Source: JAMQPK01 sp963761975 (lineage in GTDB: Bacteria > Acidobacteriota > Vicinamibacteria > Vicinamibacterales > JAMQPK01). From it: a DNA stretch of 64,000 bases. Where the stretch lies: contig CAVXIR010000004.1 in assembly GCA_963761975.1 (NCBI GenBank), positions 372,001 through 436,000 on the forward strand, given 5' to 3'. Made by a program: the position numbers and the translations under genes. This document shows, in pieces, positions 35,718 to 44,781 of this stretch. The first letter of the stretch is position 1. Every line of letters starts with the position of its first letter. The notes under the pieces were generated by a model. It worked only from the letters and a program-made list of their open reading frames with translations, was not told the DNA's origin and did no database searches.

Positions 35718-36770
35718 TCATTGGTTATGGGCGCTCTCGTAGTGTTTCTTCAGGACGTCGTCGCCGAAATCGCCGTTGAAGTCGCGCCATACACTGTGAA
35801 TGTGGTTCGCGGTGGACTGCACGTTGTCGAACTCGATGAGGAACGTCGGCCCCTGGACGCGATAGTAATGCGGCTCGTGCAGTGCGTCGGCGCCTATCCA
35901 CACAAACGCGACCTTGTCGAATCCCGCGGCGTTGATGCGGCGCATGCGTTCGGACGCGATGTCGTCGACCATGCGCGAGGTGTACTCGGCAACGAGCTCG
36001 CGAAGAAGTTTCTGCTGCGCCGGCGTCATGCGCGACGCAGTCAGGCCGTCGGGCGTCAGCGGATCGACTCGGCGCGCATTGGTGGTGATGATGTCGCCGG
36101 GCACTTTGTCCTGAAGGACGGCGGTCTGCTTCTGCTGCGCATCCAGCGCGCGCAACAAGACGAACGCCTTGTCTTCCTCACCCGACAGGACTCGCAATCC
36201 CTGACGCGGTCCCGACATCACTTCGGCCGGGTTCGCACCGTAGAAATCGGGTGTCCACGACGTGAGCGTCCCGTTGGCAATCGTGAAATTCTGGGAGAGA
36301 TGGTGTCCTTCGACGCGCCACCCCCAGGGGGCCTTGTCTCCCGGCGTGCCGAACACGGTGAAGTAGTACAGCTCTGGATCGCGGTTCATCGCGGGCTTCG
36401 GACCGTCGCCCCGAAGCACGAGCTCGAGATCGTTCATGATCTGCCCGCTCTGCTTCATGCCTTTGGCGCTGAGCGCGGTGGCGAGCAGCTTTTGCGCGGC
36501 CTGACGCTGCGCCGGCGTCATTTCCTTCAACGGGATCCCTTTGCGCTGGCCAGGGCGCGGCACGTAGTGCCAGTCGAATCGATTGGCATCGGTGAACGTG
36601 ATGACGGCCTTCGCCTTCTGCTCGGGCGTCAGCGACGAGAGAAACTGGGTGGCGGCCGTTGTGGTGTCGGCCGTCGCACGTTTCTGCCCTTGTACGGCCG
36701 CGCGGCCAATGAGCAACCCGAGGCACAACAACAGCACGACGGCTTTGACGGCTTGGAGTGTGGTTTTCAT
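35718..36770 (-). CDS. DUF3500 secreted protein
   Basis: 350 residues from ATG 36770 (MKTTLQAVKAVVLLLCLGLL, a signal peptide). Family features include FTDANRFDWHYVPRPGQRKG, the ELYYFTVFGTP segment, WGWRVEGHHLSQNFTI and the ending VWRDFNGDFGDDVLKKHYE. The biochemical role of DUF3500 is unknown; conserved His residues suggest a metal-linked function. It lies two bases after the stop of the dehydrogenase gene transcribed in the same direction, so the two are probably cotranscribed. Confidence 0.88.
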   Translation of the reverse strand: MKTTLQAVKAVVLLLCLGLLIGRAAVQGQKRATADTTTAATQFLSSLTPEQKAKAVITFTDANRFDWHYVPRPGQRKGIPLKEMTPAQRQAAQKLLATALSAKGMKQSGQIMNDLELVLRGDGPKPAMNRDPELYYFTVFGTPGDKAPWGWRVEGHHLSQNFTIANGTLTSWTPDFYGANPAEVMSGPRQGLRVLSGEEDKAFVLLRALDAQQKQTAVLQDKVPGDIITTNARRVDPLTPDGLTASRMTPAQQKLLRELVAEYTSRMVDDIASERMRRINAAGFDKVAFVWIGADALHEPHYYRVQGPTFLIEFDNVQSTANHIHSVWRDFNGDFGDDVLKKHYESAHNQ

Positions 36771-36772
36771 GA

Positions 36773-39697
36773 TCAAATCCTCCCTGCCAGCACTTCGGCA
36801 ACATGTACGGCGCGGCGATCTGTGTTCTGTGCGACCTGCTCGCGGCAACTGAAACCGTCCGTCACGACGATCGTACCGGGTTCGGAAGCCCGAACGGCCG
36901 GCAACAATTTGCGCTCGCCAAGTATCTGTGACACGTCGAAGCTCTTTCTTTCGAAGCCGAACGGCCCCGCCATACCGCAGCAGCCGGAATCGAGCACCTT
37001 TACCGCTCCGCCGGTCCGATTCAAGACCGCCACCTCGTCCTTCATGCTGAAGATCGAGCGATGGTGGCAGTGCATGTGCACCAGCACAGGTCTGCCCGTT
37101 TGCACCGGCTTGTATTCAGGCGCGTATCTCTCGAGAAACTCGGTGAGGAGCATGGTTTGCTGCTTCAGCTTCGCCGTGCGGGGGTCGTCGGGCATCAGGT
37201 TCGACGCTTCATCCTTAAATACGCTCGCACAGCTCGGTTCGAGTACCACGATTGGCGTCCCCGTCGAGATTTCCTCCGCCAGGGCATCCATCGCGTCGGT
37301 CAAATACTGCCTGGCCCGGTCGAGCATGCCGAAGTCGTAAAGCGGCCGCCCGCAGCACAGATGGCGCTGCAGCACCTTGACCTTGAAACCCGCATCCGAG
37401 AGCACGAGGTGCGCCGCCTCGGCAATATGAGGCTGGAAGTAGTTCGTGAAAGTGTCAGCCCACAGTAGCACAGGAGGTCCGGAGGAAGCGGCGGAACTAA
37501 AGTTCCGCCCTACGTTCTTCGCCGCTCGGGTGCGGAACGTCGTCGTGGCGAACTCGGGGAGCCGGCGAGACGGATGGATGTGCAACAAACTGTTCGCCAG
37601 GCCGCGGGTCAACGGGAACCGGCCAAGCGCATTGGCTATCCGCGGCGTGCGCGACGCCAGCCGGGCCCAGCGGTCGATGCGGCCGAACGCGTAGGCGTAG
37701 AGAGGTCGCGACCGGCCTTCGTAGTAGTGGGAAAGAAACTCGGCCTTGTAGGTCGCAAGATCGACGTTCGTCGGACATTCGGTCTTGCAGGCTTTGCACG
37801 ACAAGCACAGATCGAGTGCGTCTTTCACCGCCTCGTTCTGCCAGCCCCCCTCGAGCACTTCGCCCTGCAGCAATTCCCACAGGAGATGCGCGCGTCCCCG
37901 CGTGGAGTGCTTCTCTTCGCGCGTGGCCATGTAGCTGGGGCACATCGTGCCGGCATCTTCCTTGCGGCATGCGCCGACGCCGACGCAGCGCAGCGTGGCG
38001 TTGGCGAGGGACCCGCCGTCGTCGGGAAATCGGAAATGGGTCTTGACCGGTCTGGGCCGGTAGTCGGCACCCAACCGAAGGTCGGCGTGCGGCTCGCGCG
38101 CGTCAATGAGCTTGCCCGGGTTCATCTTGTTGTCGGGATCCCAGAGCCGCTTGAACTCGTGGAACGCTTCCATCAGCTCGGGCCCGAACATCTTCGGTAA
38201 GAGCGCGCCGCGTGACTGGCCGTCGCCATGTTCACCCGAGATCGATCCGCCGTGCGCGATCACCACATCGGCCGCTCGATCGATGAACTCGCGGAACTGC
38301 AGGATGCCCGGCTCGGACTGCAGATCGAAGTTGATCCGCATGTGTACGCACCCTTCGCCGAAATGGCCGTAGAGCGGGCTCTCGTATCCGTACTCGCTCA
38401 TCAGCACCCAGATGGCGCGAAGGTACGAGCCGAGGCGATCGGGCGGCACCGCCGCATCTTCCCATCCCTCCCATCCCGGCTTCTTGCCGGGCTGAATGGC
38501 CACGGCGCCGAGCGCCGATTCGCGAACGTGCCAAATCGCCGCCGCTTCATGCGAATTGCAGACGATGAAGTTCGGCCGCGGGCTCAGCGTGGAGAGCCAC
38601 GCACCGAACCGCTCGGCGAGTGCATCAGCCTCTTCAGCCGTCCAGGCGCCGAACTCCACAAGCAGTGTGCCCTTGCCGAGAGGCAGGAGTTTGAGCTCGT
38701 CAAGCCGCATCCCTTTCGCGCGGAGCGAGTTGGAAATGGCATTGTCGAACCCCTCGAGGCCAATCGGCTTGAAGGTCAGGATGGCGGGGACGTGATCGGC
38801 AGCGATGAACGCATCCGGAAAACCGATGCACACGAGACGCCGAAACGGCGGGCTGGCAGTGAGGCGCAGCGTCGCTTCCACAACCGTCACGCATGTGCCT
38901 TCGCTGCCGACGAGCGCGCGAGCCACGTTGAAGCCGTTTTCGGGCAGCAGCTCGTCGAGGTTGTAGCCCGACACGCGGCGCGGAATCCGTGGAAACTTCT
39001 CACGAATCAGCGGAGCGAACCGATCGCGGATGCTCTTCAGCCCTGCGTAGATCCCGCCCTTGCGGCCTCCTGACCTGATAATCGCGTCCAGCTCGGCAGC
39101 GCTCGTCTCGCCCACCGTCATGCGTGTGCCGTCGTAGAGCATCACGTCGAGCGCATGGATGTTGTCGACCGTCTTCCCGCCCATCAACGCGTGCACGCCG
39201 CACGAGTTGTTGCCGATCATGCCGCCCAGCGTGCAGCGGCTGTGCGTCGCCGGATCGGGCGCAAACGTCAAATGATGCACCTCTGCCGCGTCGCGGACGC
39301 GATCGAGTACGATGCCGGGCTCGACGCGCGCGACGCGCGACGCCGGATCGAGCGCGATGATGCGGTTCAGGTATTTCGAAAAATCCATGACGACGGCAAC
39401 GTTGCAACACTGGCCCGCGAGGCTCGTTCCTGCGCCGCGCGCCAGGATTGGCGCACCGGCTTCGCGGCACGCCTGTATCGTTGCGGTGACGTCCGCCTGG
39501 TCGAGCGGGATGACCAGCCCGATGGGAATCTGGCGATAGTTGGACGAGTCGGTCGCATAGAGCGCCCGGGCGCCGTCATCGAAGCGCACTTCACCCCGGA
39601 CGGTCTGCCTGAGCTTTTGCTCGAGCGCCTCGCTGCCTCCAAACGTTTCCCGCGCATGCACGTGGGAACTGGGCTGGGATTCAAACGGCATTCGCAT
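36773..39697 (-). CDS. FAD-binding and Fe-S dehydrogenase (YdiJ/D-2-hydroxyacid type)
   Basis: 974 residues. N-terminal FAD_binding_4 domain: PILARGAGTSLAGQCCN and GIGNNSCGVH-like MIGNNSCGVHALMGG. The FAD oxidase C-terminal domain has GSISGEHGDGQSRG. Ferredoxin part: CRKEDAGTMCP and LCLSCKACKTECP, two Cys clusters for 4Fe-4S centres. Two CCG domains follow (PSCASVF, DSGCCGMAG). This is the YdiJ layout, whose members oxidise D-2-hydroxyglutarate or D-lactate and pass electrons to the respiratory chain. A GGCGGAACT-AA-AGTTCCGCC palindrome is read in frame (KNVGRNFSSAAS), lengthening the linker between the ferredoxin and CCG parts. Confidence 0.9.
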   Translation of the reverse strand: MRMPFESQPSSHVHARETFGGSEALEQKLRQTVRGEVRFDDGARALYATDSSNYRQIPIGLVIPLDQADVTATIQACREAGAPILARGAGTSLAGQCCNVAVVMDFSKYLNRIIALDPASRVARVEPGIVLDRVRDAAEVHHLTFAPDPATHSRCTLGGMIGNNSCGVHALMGGKTVDNIHALDVMLYDGTRMTVGETSAAELDAIIRSGGRKGGIYAGLKSIRDRFAPLIREKFPRIPRRVSGYNLDELLPENGFNVARALVGSEGTCVTVVEATLRLTASPPFRRLVCIGFPDAFIAADHVPAILTFKPIGLEGFDNAISNSLRAKGMRLDELKLLPLGKGTLLVEFGAWTAEEADALAERFGAWLSTLSPRPNFIVCNSHEAAAIWHVRESALGAVAIQPGKKPGWEGWEDAAVPPDRLGSYLRAIWVLMSEYGYESPLYGHFGEGCVHMRINFDLQSEPGILQFREFIDRAADVVIAHGGSISGEHGDGQSRGALLPKMFGPELMEAFHEFKRLWDPDNKMNPGKLIDAREPHADLRLGADYRPRPVKTHFRFPDDGGSLANATLRCVGVGACRKEDAGTMCPSYMATREEKHSTRGRAHLLWELLQGEVLEGGWQNEAVKDALDLCLSCKACKTECPTNVDLATYKAEFLSHYYEGRSRPLYAYAFGRIDRWARLASRTPRIANALGRFPLTRGLANSLLHIHPSRRLPEFATTTFRTRAAKNVGRNFSSAASSGPPVLLWADTFTNYFQPHIAEAAHLVLSDAGFKVKVLQRHLCCGRPLYDFGMLDRARQYLTDAMDALAEEISTGTPIVVLEPSCASVFKDEASNLMPDDPRTAKLKQQTMLLTEFLERYAPEYKPVQTGRPVLVHMHCHHRSIFSMKDEVAVLNRTGGAVKVLDSGCCGMAGPFGFERKSFDVSQILGERKLLPAVRASEPGTIVVTDGFSCREQVAQNTDRRAVHVAEVLAGRI
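37490..37509. repeat. Perfect palindrome with CTAAAG centre inside a reading frame
   Basis: GGCGGAACT-AA-AGTTCCGCC with 9-bp arms, followed by CTACG. It shares the CT-AA-AG centre with the palindromes at 1023, 1057 and 55487. It is translated in frame within the dehydrogenase linker without breaking the gene. Confidence 0.75.
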
Positions 39698-39724
39698 CGT
39701 CCGTCGTCCATCGTCGACGATCTT

Positions 39725-40429
39725 TTACTTCCAGACCGCTTCGATGGCCTCGAAGCGCGTCTTCCCGACATTGGTCACGGTGTGGGTCGCGGGGCCGGTG
39801 TGCCATTCAAATTCGCCGGCCTTGATGTCCATGCGATGGGGCGGGCTTCCCGGCCGCTCGACCGTGATGCTCCCGTCGCGCGCGGCAATCAGGATGCCCG
39901 AGCGCGGAAGCGTATAGCGGCCAGTCGACTGACCCGGCTCGAGAATGAGCCGTTCGATGTAGACCAACGGGTTGTCGAGAACCGGCTTCGCCTGATAACC
40001 GGTCGGCTTCGGCGCCGCAAGAAACGTATTCCCAGGCGACACATCGTCACGGCTCTGAATCTGAACGGTGATGTTGCGGAACAGCGTTGACCCGATGTTG
40101 CCGACGCGATGCGTGATGACCGGCGAGTACCTCACCTCGGCATCGACCGGCTCGATATTGATGATCTCCTTGGCACCGAGGGTCTGCCCGCGCAGCATGG
40201 CGGGGCCGATGGAGATCCAGAAATAGGGGTTCTCGTGAATGTGATACAGCGTGCCGCTATAGGGCTCGACAGTCACATCCAGAACGCGCGCGTATTTGTT
40301 GTCGAGCTTCACGAAATGGTGCGGCTCACGAATCGCGGGCACCTGCATTTCCGGCGTCGCCACGCCTTGCGCGAGCACACCGCTCGCGAGCGCGGCCATG
40401 CCGAGCCCAATCCCGTAAATTTTCCTCAT
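39725..40429 (-). CDS. Secreted cupin-fold protein
   Basis: 234 residues with a signal peptide (MRKIYGIGLGMAALASGVLA). Two cupin-like halves are visible: YSGTLYHIHENPYFWISI with a His pair in the first, and LEPGQSTGRYTLPRSGILI then GEFEWHTGPATHTVTN in the second. No specific ligand can be assigned. It lies 27 bp upstream of the dehydrogenase gene in the same direction, so it may lead that three-gene unit. Confidence 0.75.
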   Translation of the reverse strand: MRKIYGIGLGMAALASGVLAQGVATPEMQVPAIREPHHFVKLDNKYARVLDVTVEPYSGTLYHIHENPYFWISIGPAMLRGQTLGAKEIINIEPVDAEVRYSPVITHRVGNIGSTLFRNITVQIQSRDDVSPGNTFLAAPKPTGYQAKPVLDNPLVYIERLILEPGQSTGRYTLPRSGILIAARDGSITVERPGSPPHRMDIKAGEFEWHTGPATHTVTNVGKTRFEAIEAVWK

Positions 40430-40446
40430 GCGGTCCGGATAATACT

Positions 40447-40833
40447 ATGATCCCGCGGGCCATGGCTTACGTGTTGGTCGTCGATGATGAAGAGTCGATC
40501 CGCAAGCTGCTGACGCGATGGCTCACGGGCTGGGGTTACGAGTCGAAGCAAGCAGCCAACGCGGACGAGGCCATCGAACTCCTGACGGCCGACCCCGCAG
40601 TGATCATTTTGTGCGACGTGCTGATGCCGGTGCGCGACGGCATCTGGCTGGCCGAACAAGTGCGCAATCGCTGGCCACAGACGGCCGTGATCATGGCCAG
40701 CAGCGCACAGGACATGGAGACCGTCATGCGAATGCGCAAGCAGGGCGCGGTCGACTACGTGACGAAGCCGTTTGGGCGCGAGATGCTGCGACAGGCCCTG
40801 CTGCGCGCCACCGAAAAGATGCAGGGCTTGTAG
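40447..40833 (+). CDS. Single-domain response regulator (CheY-like receiver)
   Basis: 128 residues. LVVDDEESIRKLL supplies the acidic pair, and the phospho-acceptor Asp lies in IILCDVLMPVRDG. The switch residues in MASSAQD and the Lys in DYVTKPFGREML are all present. There is no output domain, so it acts through protein contacts or phosphotransfer. The start may be ATG 40447 or ATG 40462 (MAYVLVVDDE); the latter matches family length. It is divergent from the cupin gene. No kinase is adjacent. Confidence 0.9.
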   Translation: MIPRAMAYVLVVDDEESIRKLLTRWLTGWGYESKQAANADEAIELLTADPAVIILCDVLMPVRDGIWLAEQVRNRWPQTAVIMASSAQDMETVMRMRKQGAVDYVTKPFGREMLRQALLRATEKMQGL

Positions 40834-40835
40834 CA

Positions 40836-40872
40836 TTCGAAGATTGGCCGATTGGCAGACTGAGAGATTGGC
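40836..40872. repeat. Short word repeat (GATTGGCNGA)
   Basis: GAAGATTGGCCGATTGGCAGACTGAGAGATTGG-like words begin right after the receiver stop codon. The same GATTG word dominates the large repeat at 57093-57294. Confidence 0.6.
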
Positions 40873-40908
40873 GCTGGTCTTGCTTTCGAATCACGCGAAG
40901 GAGAGCGC

Positions 40909-41304
40909 GTGATGACGACTCAAGACTTGAAAAATGCGTCCGAACTGGGAGACCAGGCGATTCGGCTCGCCGAGCAGCTTGGCCGCATGGCGGGAACCGT
41001 TGAGGGCACGGCCGAAGCGTGGCTGAATCGCCAGAGGCTGGCCGACCAGTTGACACGCGTCCGCGACAGCGCGACGGAGATGTTGAAACGCCTCGGCGTA
41101 AGCGCGCCGAAGGGAGGGTCACGGCGCAAGGCGGCAAAGACGGTGTCGGCGGCCCGTTCACATCAAACCGATCTGGTACATGCTCCGGGCAAGCGGCATC
41201 GCAAGCCCGCCCCTACCAAGCGCGGCGTGAAGAAATCAGACCAGGCCATTCCGAAGTTGCGCACCGCAGCCGCGGTCAGGCAGCGGCGCAAGTCGTACGC
41301 GTAG
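40909..41304 (+). CDS. Hypothetical protein with basic C-terminal tail
   Basis: 131 residues (GTG 40909, or ATG 40912), preceded by AAGGAGAG. Residues 1-65 are helical (LGDQAIRLAEQLGRMAGTVE and LADQLTRVRDSATEMLKRLG), suggesting a coiled-coil dimer. Residues 66-131 are rich in Lys and Arg (KGGSRRKAAKTV, GKRHRKPAPTKRG), like a histone-H1-type or other DNA-binding tail. I do not recognise a named family. A nucleoid-associated role is a possibility only. Confidence 0.65.
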   Translation: MMTTQDLKNASELGDQAIRLAEQLGRMAGTVEGTAEAWLNRQRLADQLTRVRDSATEMLKRLGVSAPKGGSRRKAAKTVSAARSHQTDLVHAPGKRHRKPAPTKRGVKKSDQAIPKLRTAAAVRQRRKSYA

Positions 41305-41315
41305 ACTCATTTCAA

Positions 41316-41395
41316 TGTCAGGGCTGATGGCAGAGGCGAGATAGAGCATGTCTATGAATATGCCATCTGCCATCTGCCCATCTGCCGACTGGACT
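41316..41395. repeat. Inverted word repeat (GGCTGATGGCAGAGG)
   Basis: GTCAGGGCTGATGGCAGAGGC is answered by GCCATCTGCCATCTGCCCATC. It starts about 12 bases after the stop codon at 41304 and belongs to the GGCAGAT family seen at 20738, 33020 and 62318. Confidence 0.7.
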
Positions 41396-41445
41396 CGCAG
41401 ATCTCGGCTAAAATGTCTCCTCTATTTCCCATTTAGAGGTGAGAC

Positions 41446-43086
41446 ATGCGGATTGCCTGTTGCCTTCTCGCGTCGCTGATGCTCCCTGCCCTGGCCTCGG
41501 CACAGCCGACGATCACGCTCGAGCTGAGAGATTACGCGACGGTTCCCGTGACAGGGGAGCCTCTCGGCTCGCTCGGGAAAGCCTCATCCAACGGGATGCT
41601 GCTCGCGCGCGTGAACGCCATTCGCGAGGAACCGGGCGGTGCCACTCGCCTGTTCGTCACCGATATGAACGGCCCGCTCTACATCCTGGACAAGAAGACC
41701 AAGCAATTCACGAAGTACCTCGACTTCGACGGGCGCGACGATCGGCCCGGGCTGTTTCATCGCCTCTTCATCACCTCGGGATATGGCAATGGCCTCAACG
41801 GGTTTCACTTCGATCCCGATTACCGGCGCAACGGGAAGTTCTACACCGTGCACATGGAAGACCCGAGCCTCACCGTGTCGAACATGCCCGACAACAAAAG
41901 CTATCCGGGAGTGAATCTCAGCGGGTATACGACGACGCCGATCATCGACACGCCCGGCACCACGATTAACGAGGGGGTCCTCATCGAGTGGACCGACACG
42001 AACACGTCGAACACGACGTTCGAGGGCACCGCGCGCGAGCTGATGCGCGTGCGGTTGAACACGCGAAGCCACCCGATGGGCGAGATCACCTTCAATCCAA
42101 CCGCGAGAGCGGGCGATCCGGACTGGCGCGTGTTGTACTGCGAGGTCGGCGACGGCGCCTCCGGAGAATCGCGCATCGTCGCGATCCGCAATAACCCGCA
42201 GCGGCTCGATAATCTGGTTGGCAAGATCATCCGTATCATTCCCGATCTCAACGAACAGACCGCGTCGAGCGTCGTCAGCGAGAACGGCCGTTATCGCATT
42301 CCGAACGACAACCCGTTCGTCAAGACCAAGGGTGCGCGTCCCGAGATCTGGGCGTATGGTTTACGGAACCCGCACAGGCTGAGTTGGGCGCCGGATCCGA
42401 CCAATGCGCAGGCGGCCAAGCTGATTGCCAACTCCGTCGGCTACCGCACGTGGGAAACGGTGAACATCATCGAGCGCGGCAGCAACCATGGGTGGCCCTA
42501 TCGCGAGGGGAATCAGGTGCTGTCGCCCGATCAGCGATCGCATGCGCCAGTGCCCGAACTCGACAAAATCCCGACGCAGATCGGCGACGAGATCACCGAT
42601 CAGGTCATCACGCCGAAGTATCCGGTCATTCAGTACAGCCACGACCCGAAAGATCCCAAGGCCGGCGATGCGATCGGCAGCGGCTACGTGTACAGCGGAA
42701 AGTTGATACCGGCGCTCCGAGGCAAATACATCTTTGGCGATATCACGACAGGCAAGTTCTGGTACGCAGACTACAAAGAAATGCTGGCGGCCGATGCCGA
42801 CGAGAAACCTGACACGCAGGCAAACTTCTACGAAGTGAAATTCCTCTGGGACAATCCGACCGACTCACCTGATGCGGGCAAGCAGGTTTACGATTCGACT
42901 TTCCCAATCAACGAAGGCACGTATCACCATCGTGGAGGCAAAGAGGAGCACCTTGCGTCGCGCCAGCGCATCGCGAACCAGGGGCGGGCGGATGCACGCA
43001 TCGCCATAGACAATGACGGCGAGCTCTACATCTACAGCAAGAGCGACGGAATGATCCGCCAGGTCGTTGGCGGCACGTTGAAGTAG
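41446..43086 (+). CDS. PQQ-type sugar (glucose/sorbosone) dehydrogenase, copy 1
   Basis: 546 residues with a signal peptide (MRIACCLLASLMLPALASA) and GAGGTGA before the ATG. The GSDH beta-propeller is recognisable from LFVTDMNGPLYILDKKTK, FHFDPDYRRNGKFYTVH, ARPEIWAYGLRNPHRLSWAP, GSNHGWPYREGNQ and GSGYVYSGKLIPALRGKYIFGD. Soluble GSDH enzymes oxidise sugars in the periplasm with PQQ. Whether this branch does so is not shown, as no pqq genes are in the window. It is followed three bases later by a close paralogue. Confidence 0.88.
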   Translation: MRIACCLLASLMLPALASAQPTITLELRDYATVPVTGEPLGSLGKASSNGMLLARVNAIREEPGGATRLFVTDMNGPLYILDKKTKQFTKYLDFDGRDDRPGLFHRLFITSGYGNGLNGFHFDPDYRRNGKFYTVHMEDPSLTVSNMPDNKSYPGVNLSGYTTTPIIDTPGTTINEGVLIEWTDTNTSNTTFEGTARELMRVRLNTRSHPMGEITFNPTARAGDPDWRVLYCEVGDGASGESRIVAIRNNPQRLDNLVGKIIRIIPDLNEQTASSVVSENGRYRIPNDNPFVKTKGARPEIWAYGLRNPHRLSWAPDPTNAQAAKLIANSVGYRTWETVNIIERGSNHGWPYREGNQVLSPDQRSHAPVPELDKIPTQIGDEITDQVITPKYPVIQYSHDPKDPKAGDAIGSGYVYSGKLIPALRGKYIFGDITTGKFWYADYKEMLAADADEKPDTQANFYEVKFLWDNPTDSPDAGKQVYDSTFPINEGTYHHRGGKEEHLASRQRIANQGRADARIAIDNDGELYIYSKSDGMIRQVVGGTLK

Positions 43087-43089
43087 CCG

Positions 43090-44682
43090 ATGAGGCTTTT
43101 CACCGCTGCGCTCGTCGCTTCCGCAACCGCGGGCCTTCTCGCAGCACCGCCCGAGGCGACGCTGGTGACCCTGGAGCTCAAGGATTTTGCGACGCTGCCG
43201 ATCACGGGCAAGCTGGACGGCACCGGACAGGTTGACGGCATGCTGGCACGCGTCAACTCGGTTCGCGAAGAACCGGGTGGGACCGGCCGCCTGATCGTCG
43301 TCGACATGAACGGGCCTGTTTACTTCCTCGACAAGAAGACAAAGGCGCTGACTACGTATCTGGATTTCAACGGTCGCGACGAACAGCCTGGCCTGTTCGA
43401 CCGCTTCTTCCAGGACCCCGGATACAGCAGCGGCATCAGCCAGTTTCAGTTCGATCCGGATTATCCGCGCAACGGCAAGTTCTACACCGTGCACATGGAA
43501 AGCCCGACACAGCCGGGATCGCAGCGCCCCGACACGACGAGCGTTCCCGGCTTGAAGTTCGGGCCGTTCGGCTACGAGCCCACTGCCGCCATCGAAACGC
43601 CCGGTCCGATCGTGTACGAGTCGATTCTCATGGAATGGACCGACACGAATCGCCGCAACACGACGTTCGAAGGCACGGCCCGCGAGATCATGCGGGTGCA
43701 GCTCAACCACCGAATCCATCCGATGGGCGAAGTCGTCTTTCATCCGGCGGCGCGCCGCGGCGATCCCGAGTGGCGGGTCATGTATATCGGGCATGGCGAC
43801 GGCGGATCCGGCGAGCTGCGAACGATCGCGCGGCCGAATCCCCAGCGGCTCGACACAGTGGTCGGCAAGATCCTGCGCATCATTCCCGACACGAGCGAGC
43901 ATGTCGACACGAGCACGGTGAGTGCCAACGGCCGTTATCGCATTCCCAACGACAATCCCTTTACGTCAACGCCCGGTGCGCGCAAGGAGATCTGGGCGTA
44001 CGGTCTCCGCAATCCTCACCGGCTGAGCTGGGCCGCCGACCCGAAGAATCCGCGGCAACATCACCTGATCGCCGCCGTCATTGGCCTCAGAACCTGGGAG
44101 ACGATCGACATCATTCGCAAGGGCGCGAACTATGGCTACTCGCAGCGCGAAGGCAATCAGCTGCTGAAGCCCGACAACACGACCGCCGAGCTGCCGGCGG
44201 TAGACAAGATCGCCGTGCAGGTCGGCGACAGCGTCACCGACGAAGTCGTCGTGCCCACTTATCCTGTCGTTCAGTACGGTCACGTGCCGTCCGGCGGTGA
44301 CGGCATCGGCAGCGGCTATGTCTACACGGGGAAAGCCTTGCCGGCGTTGCGAGGCAAATACATCTTCTCGGACCTTTCAACCGGCCGCGTGTGGTACGCC
44401 GATTTCGCCGAGATGCTTGCCGCCGATGACGGTGACCCGAAGACGATGGCCGCAATGCACGAGGTCAAGTTGTTCTGGAACGATCAAACCCACGAGACCT
44501 TTGTGTCGATCGCGCAGGCGGCATATCAGGCGCGTGGCGGCAAGGATCCCGATCTGCCCGGCCGCGGCACCATATCAGGATCGAAGCGCGCGGACGCACG
44601 TTTCGCGATCGACGCGTCGGGCGAGCTGTTTGTCTACAGCAAAACCGACGGCATGATTCGCCAGGTCGTTGGTGTTAAGTAA
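43090..44682 (+). CDS. PQQ-type sugar dehydrogenase, copy 2
   Basis: 530 residues, starting three bases after the stop of copy 1. A signal peptide (MRLFTAALVASATAGLLAAP) is followed by the same propeller landmarks: LIVVDMNGPVYFLDKKTK, FQFDPDYPRNGKFYTVH, RKEIWAYGLRNPHRLSWA, GANYGYSQREGNQ and GSGYVYTGKALPALRGKYIFSD. The two proteins align along their whole length, so this is a tandem duplication. The pair probably shares one transcript and acts on related secreted substrates. Confidence 0.88.
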   Translation: MRLFTAALVASATAGLLAAPPEATLVTLELKDFATLPITGKLDGTGQVDGMLARVNSVREEPGGTGRLIVVDMNGPVYFLDKKTKALTTYLDFNGRDEQPGLFDRFFQDPGYSSGISQFQFDPDYPRNGKFYTVHMESPTQPGSQRPDTTSVPGLKFGPFGYEPTAAIETPGPIVYESILMEWTDTNRRNTTFEGTAREIMRVQLNHRIHPMGEVVFHPAARRGDPEWRVMYIGHGDGGSGELRTIARPNPQRLDTVVGKILRIIPDTSEHVDTSTVSANGRYRIPNDNPFTSTPGARKEIWAYGLRNPHRLSWAADPKNPRQHHLIAAVIGLRTWETIDIIRKGANYGYSQREGNQLLKPDNTTAELPAVDKIAVQVGDSVTDEVVVPTYPVVQYGHVPSGGDGIGSGYVYTGKALPALRGKYIFSDLSTGRVWYADFAEMLAADDGDPKTMAAMHEVKLFWNDQTHETFVSIAQAAYQARGGKDPDLPGRGTISGSKRADARFAIDASGELFVYSKTDGMIRQVVGVK

Positions 44683-44731
44683 CGCTGGGTCTGTACCGCC
44701 CTCGCGCTGTGCGCTTCGGCGGACAATCAAG

Positions 44732-44775
44732 ACCCGGCCTACGTACGTAGGGCGGGTCCTATGGACCCGCCGGAG
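44732..44775. repeat. GGGTCC/GGACCC hairpin just before a ribosome site
   Basis: GACCCGGCCTACGTACGTAGGGCGGGTCC continues into TATGGACCCGCC. The arms GGCGGGTCC and GGACCCGCC are perfect around TAT. The ribosome site GGAGGA of the next gene begins directly after it. The same word is found at 23893-23976 and 55521-55576. Confidence 0.75.
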
Positions 44776-44781
44776 GAACCG

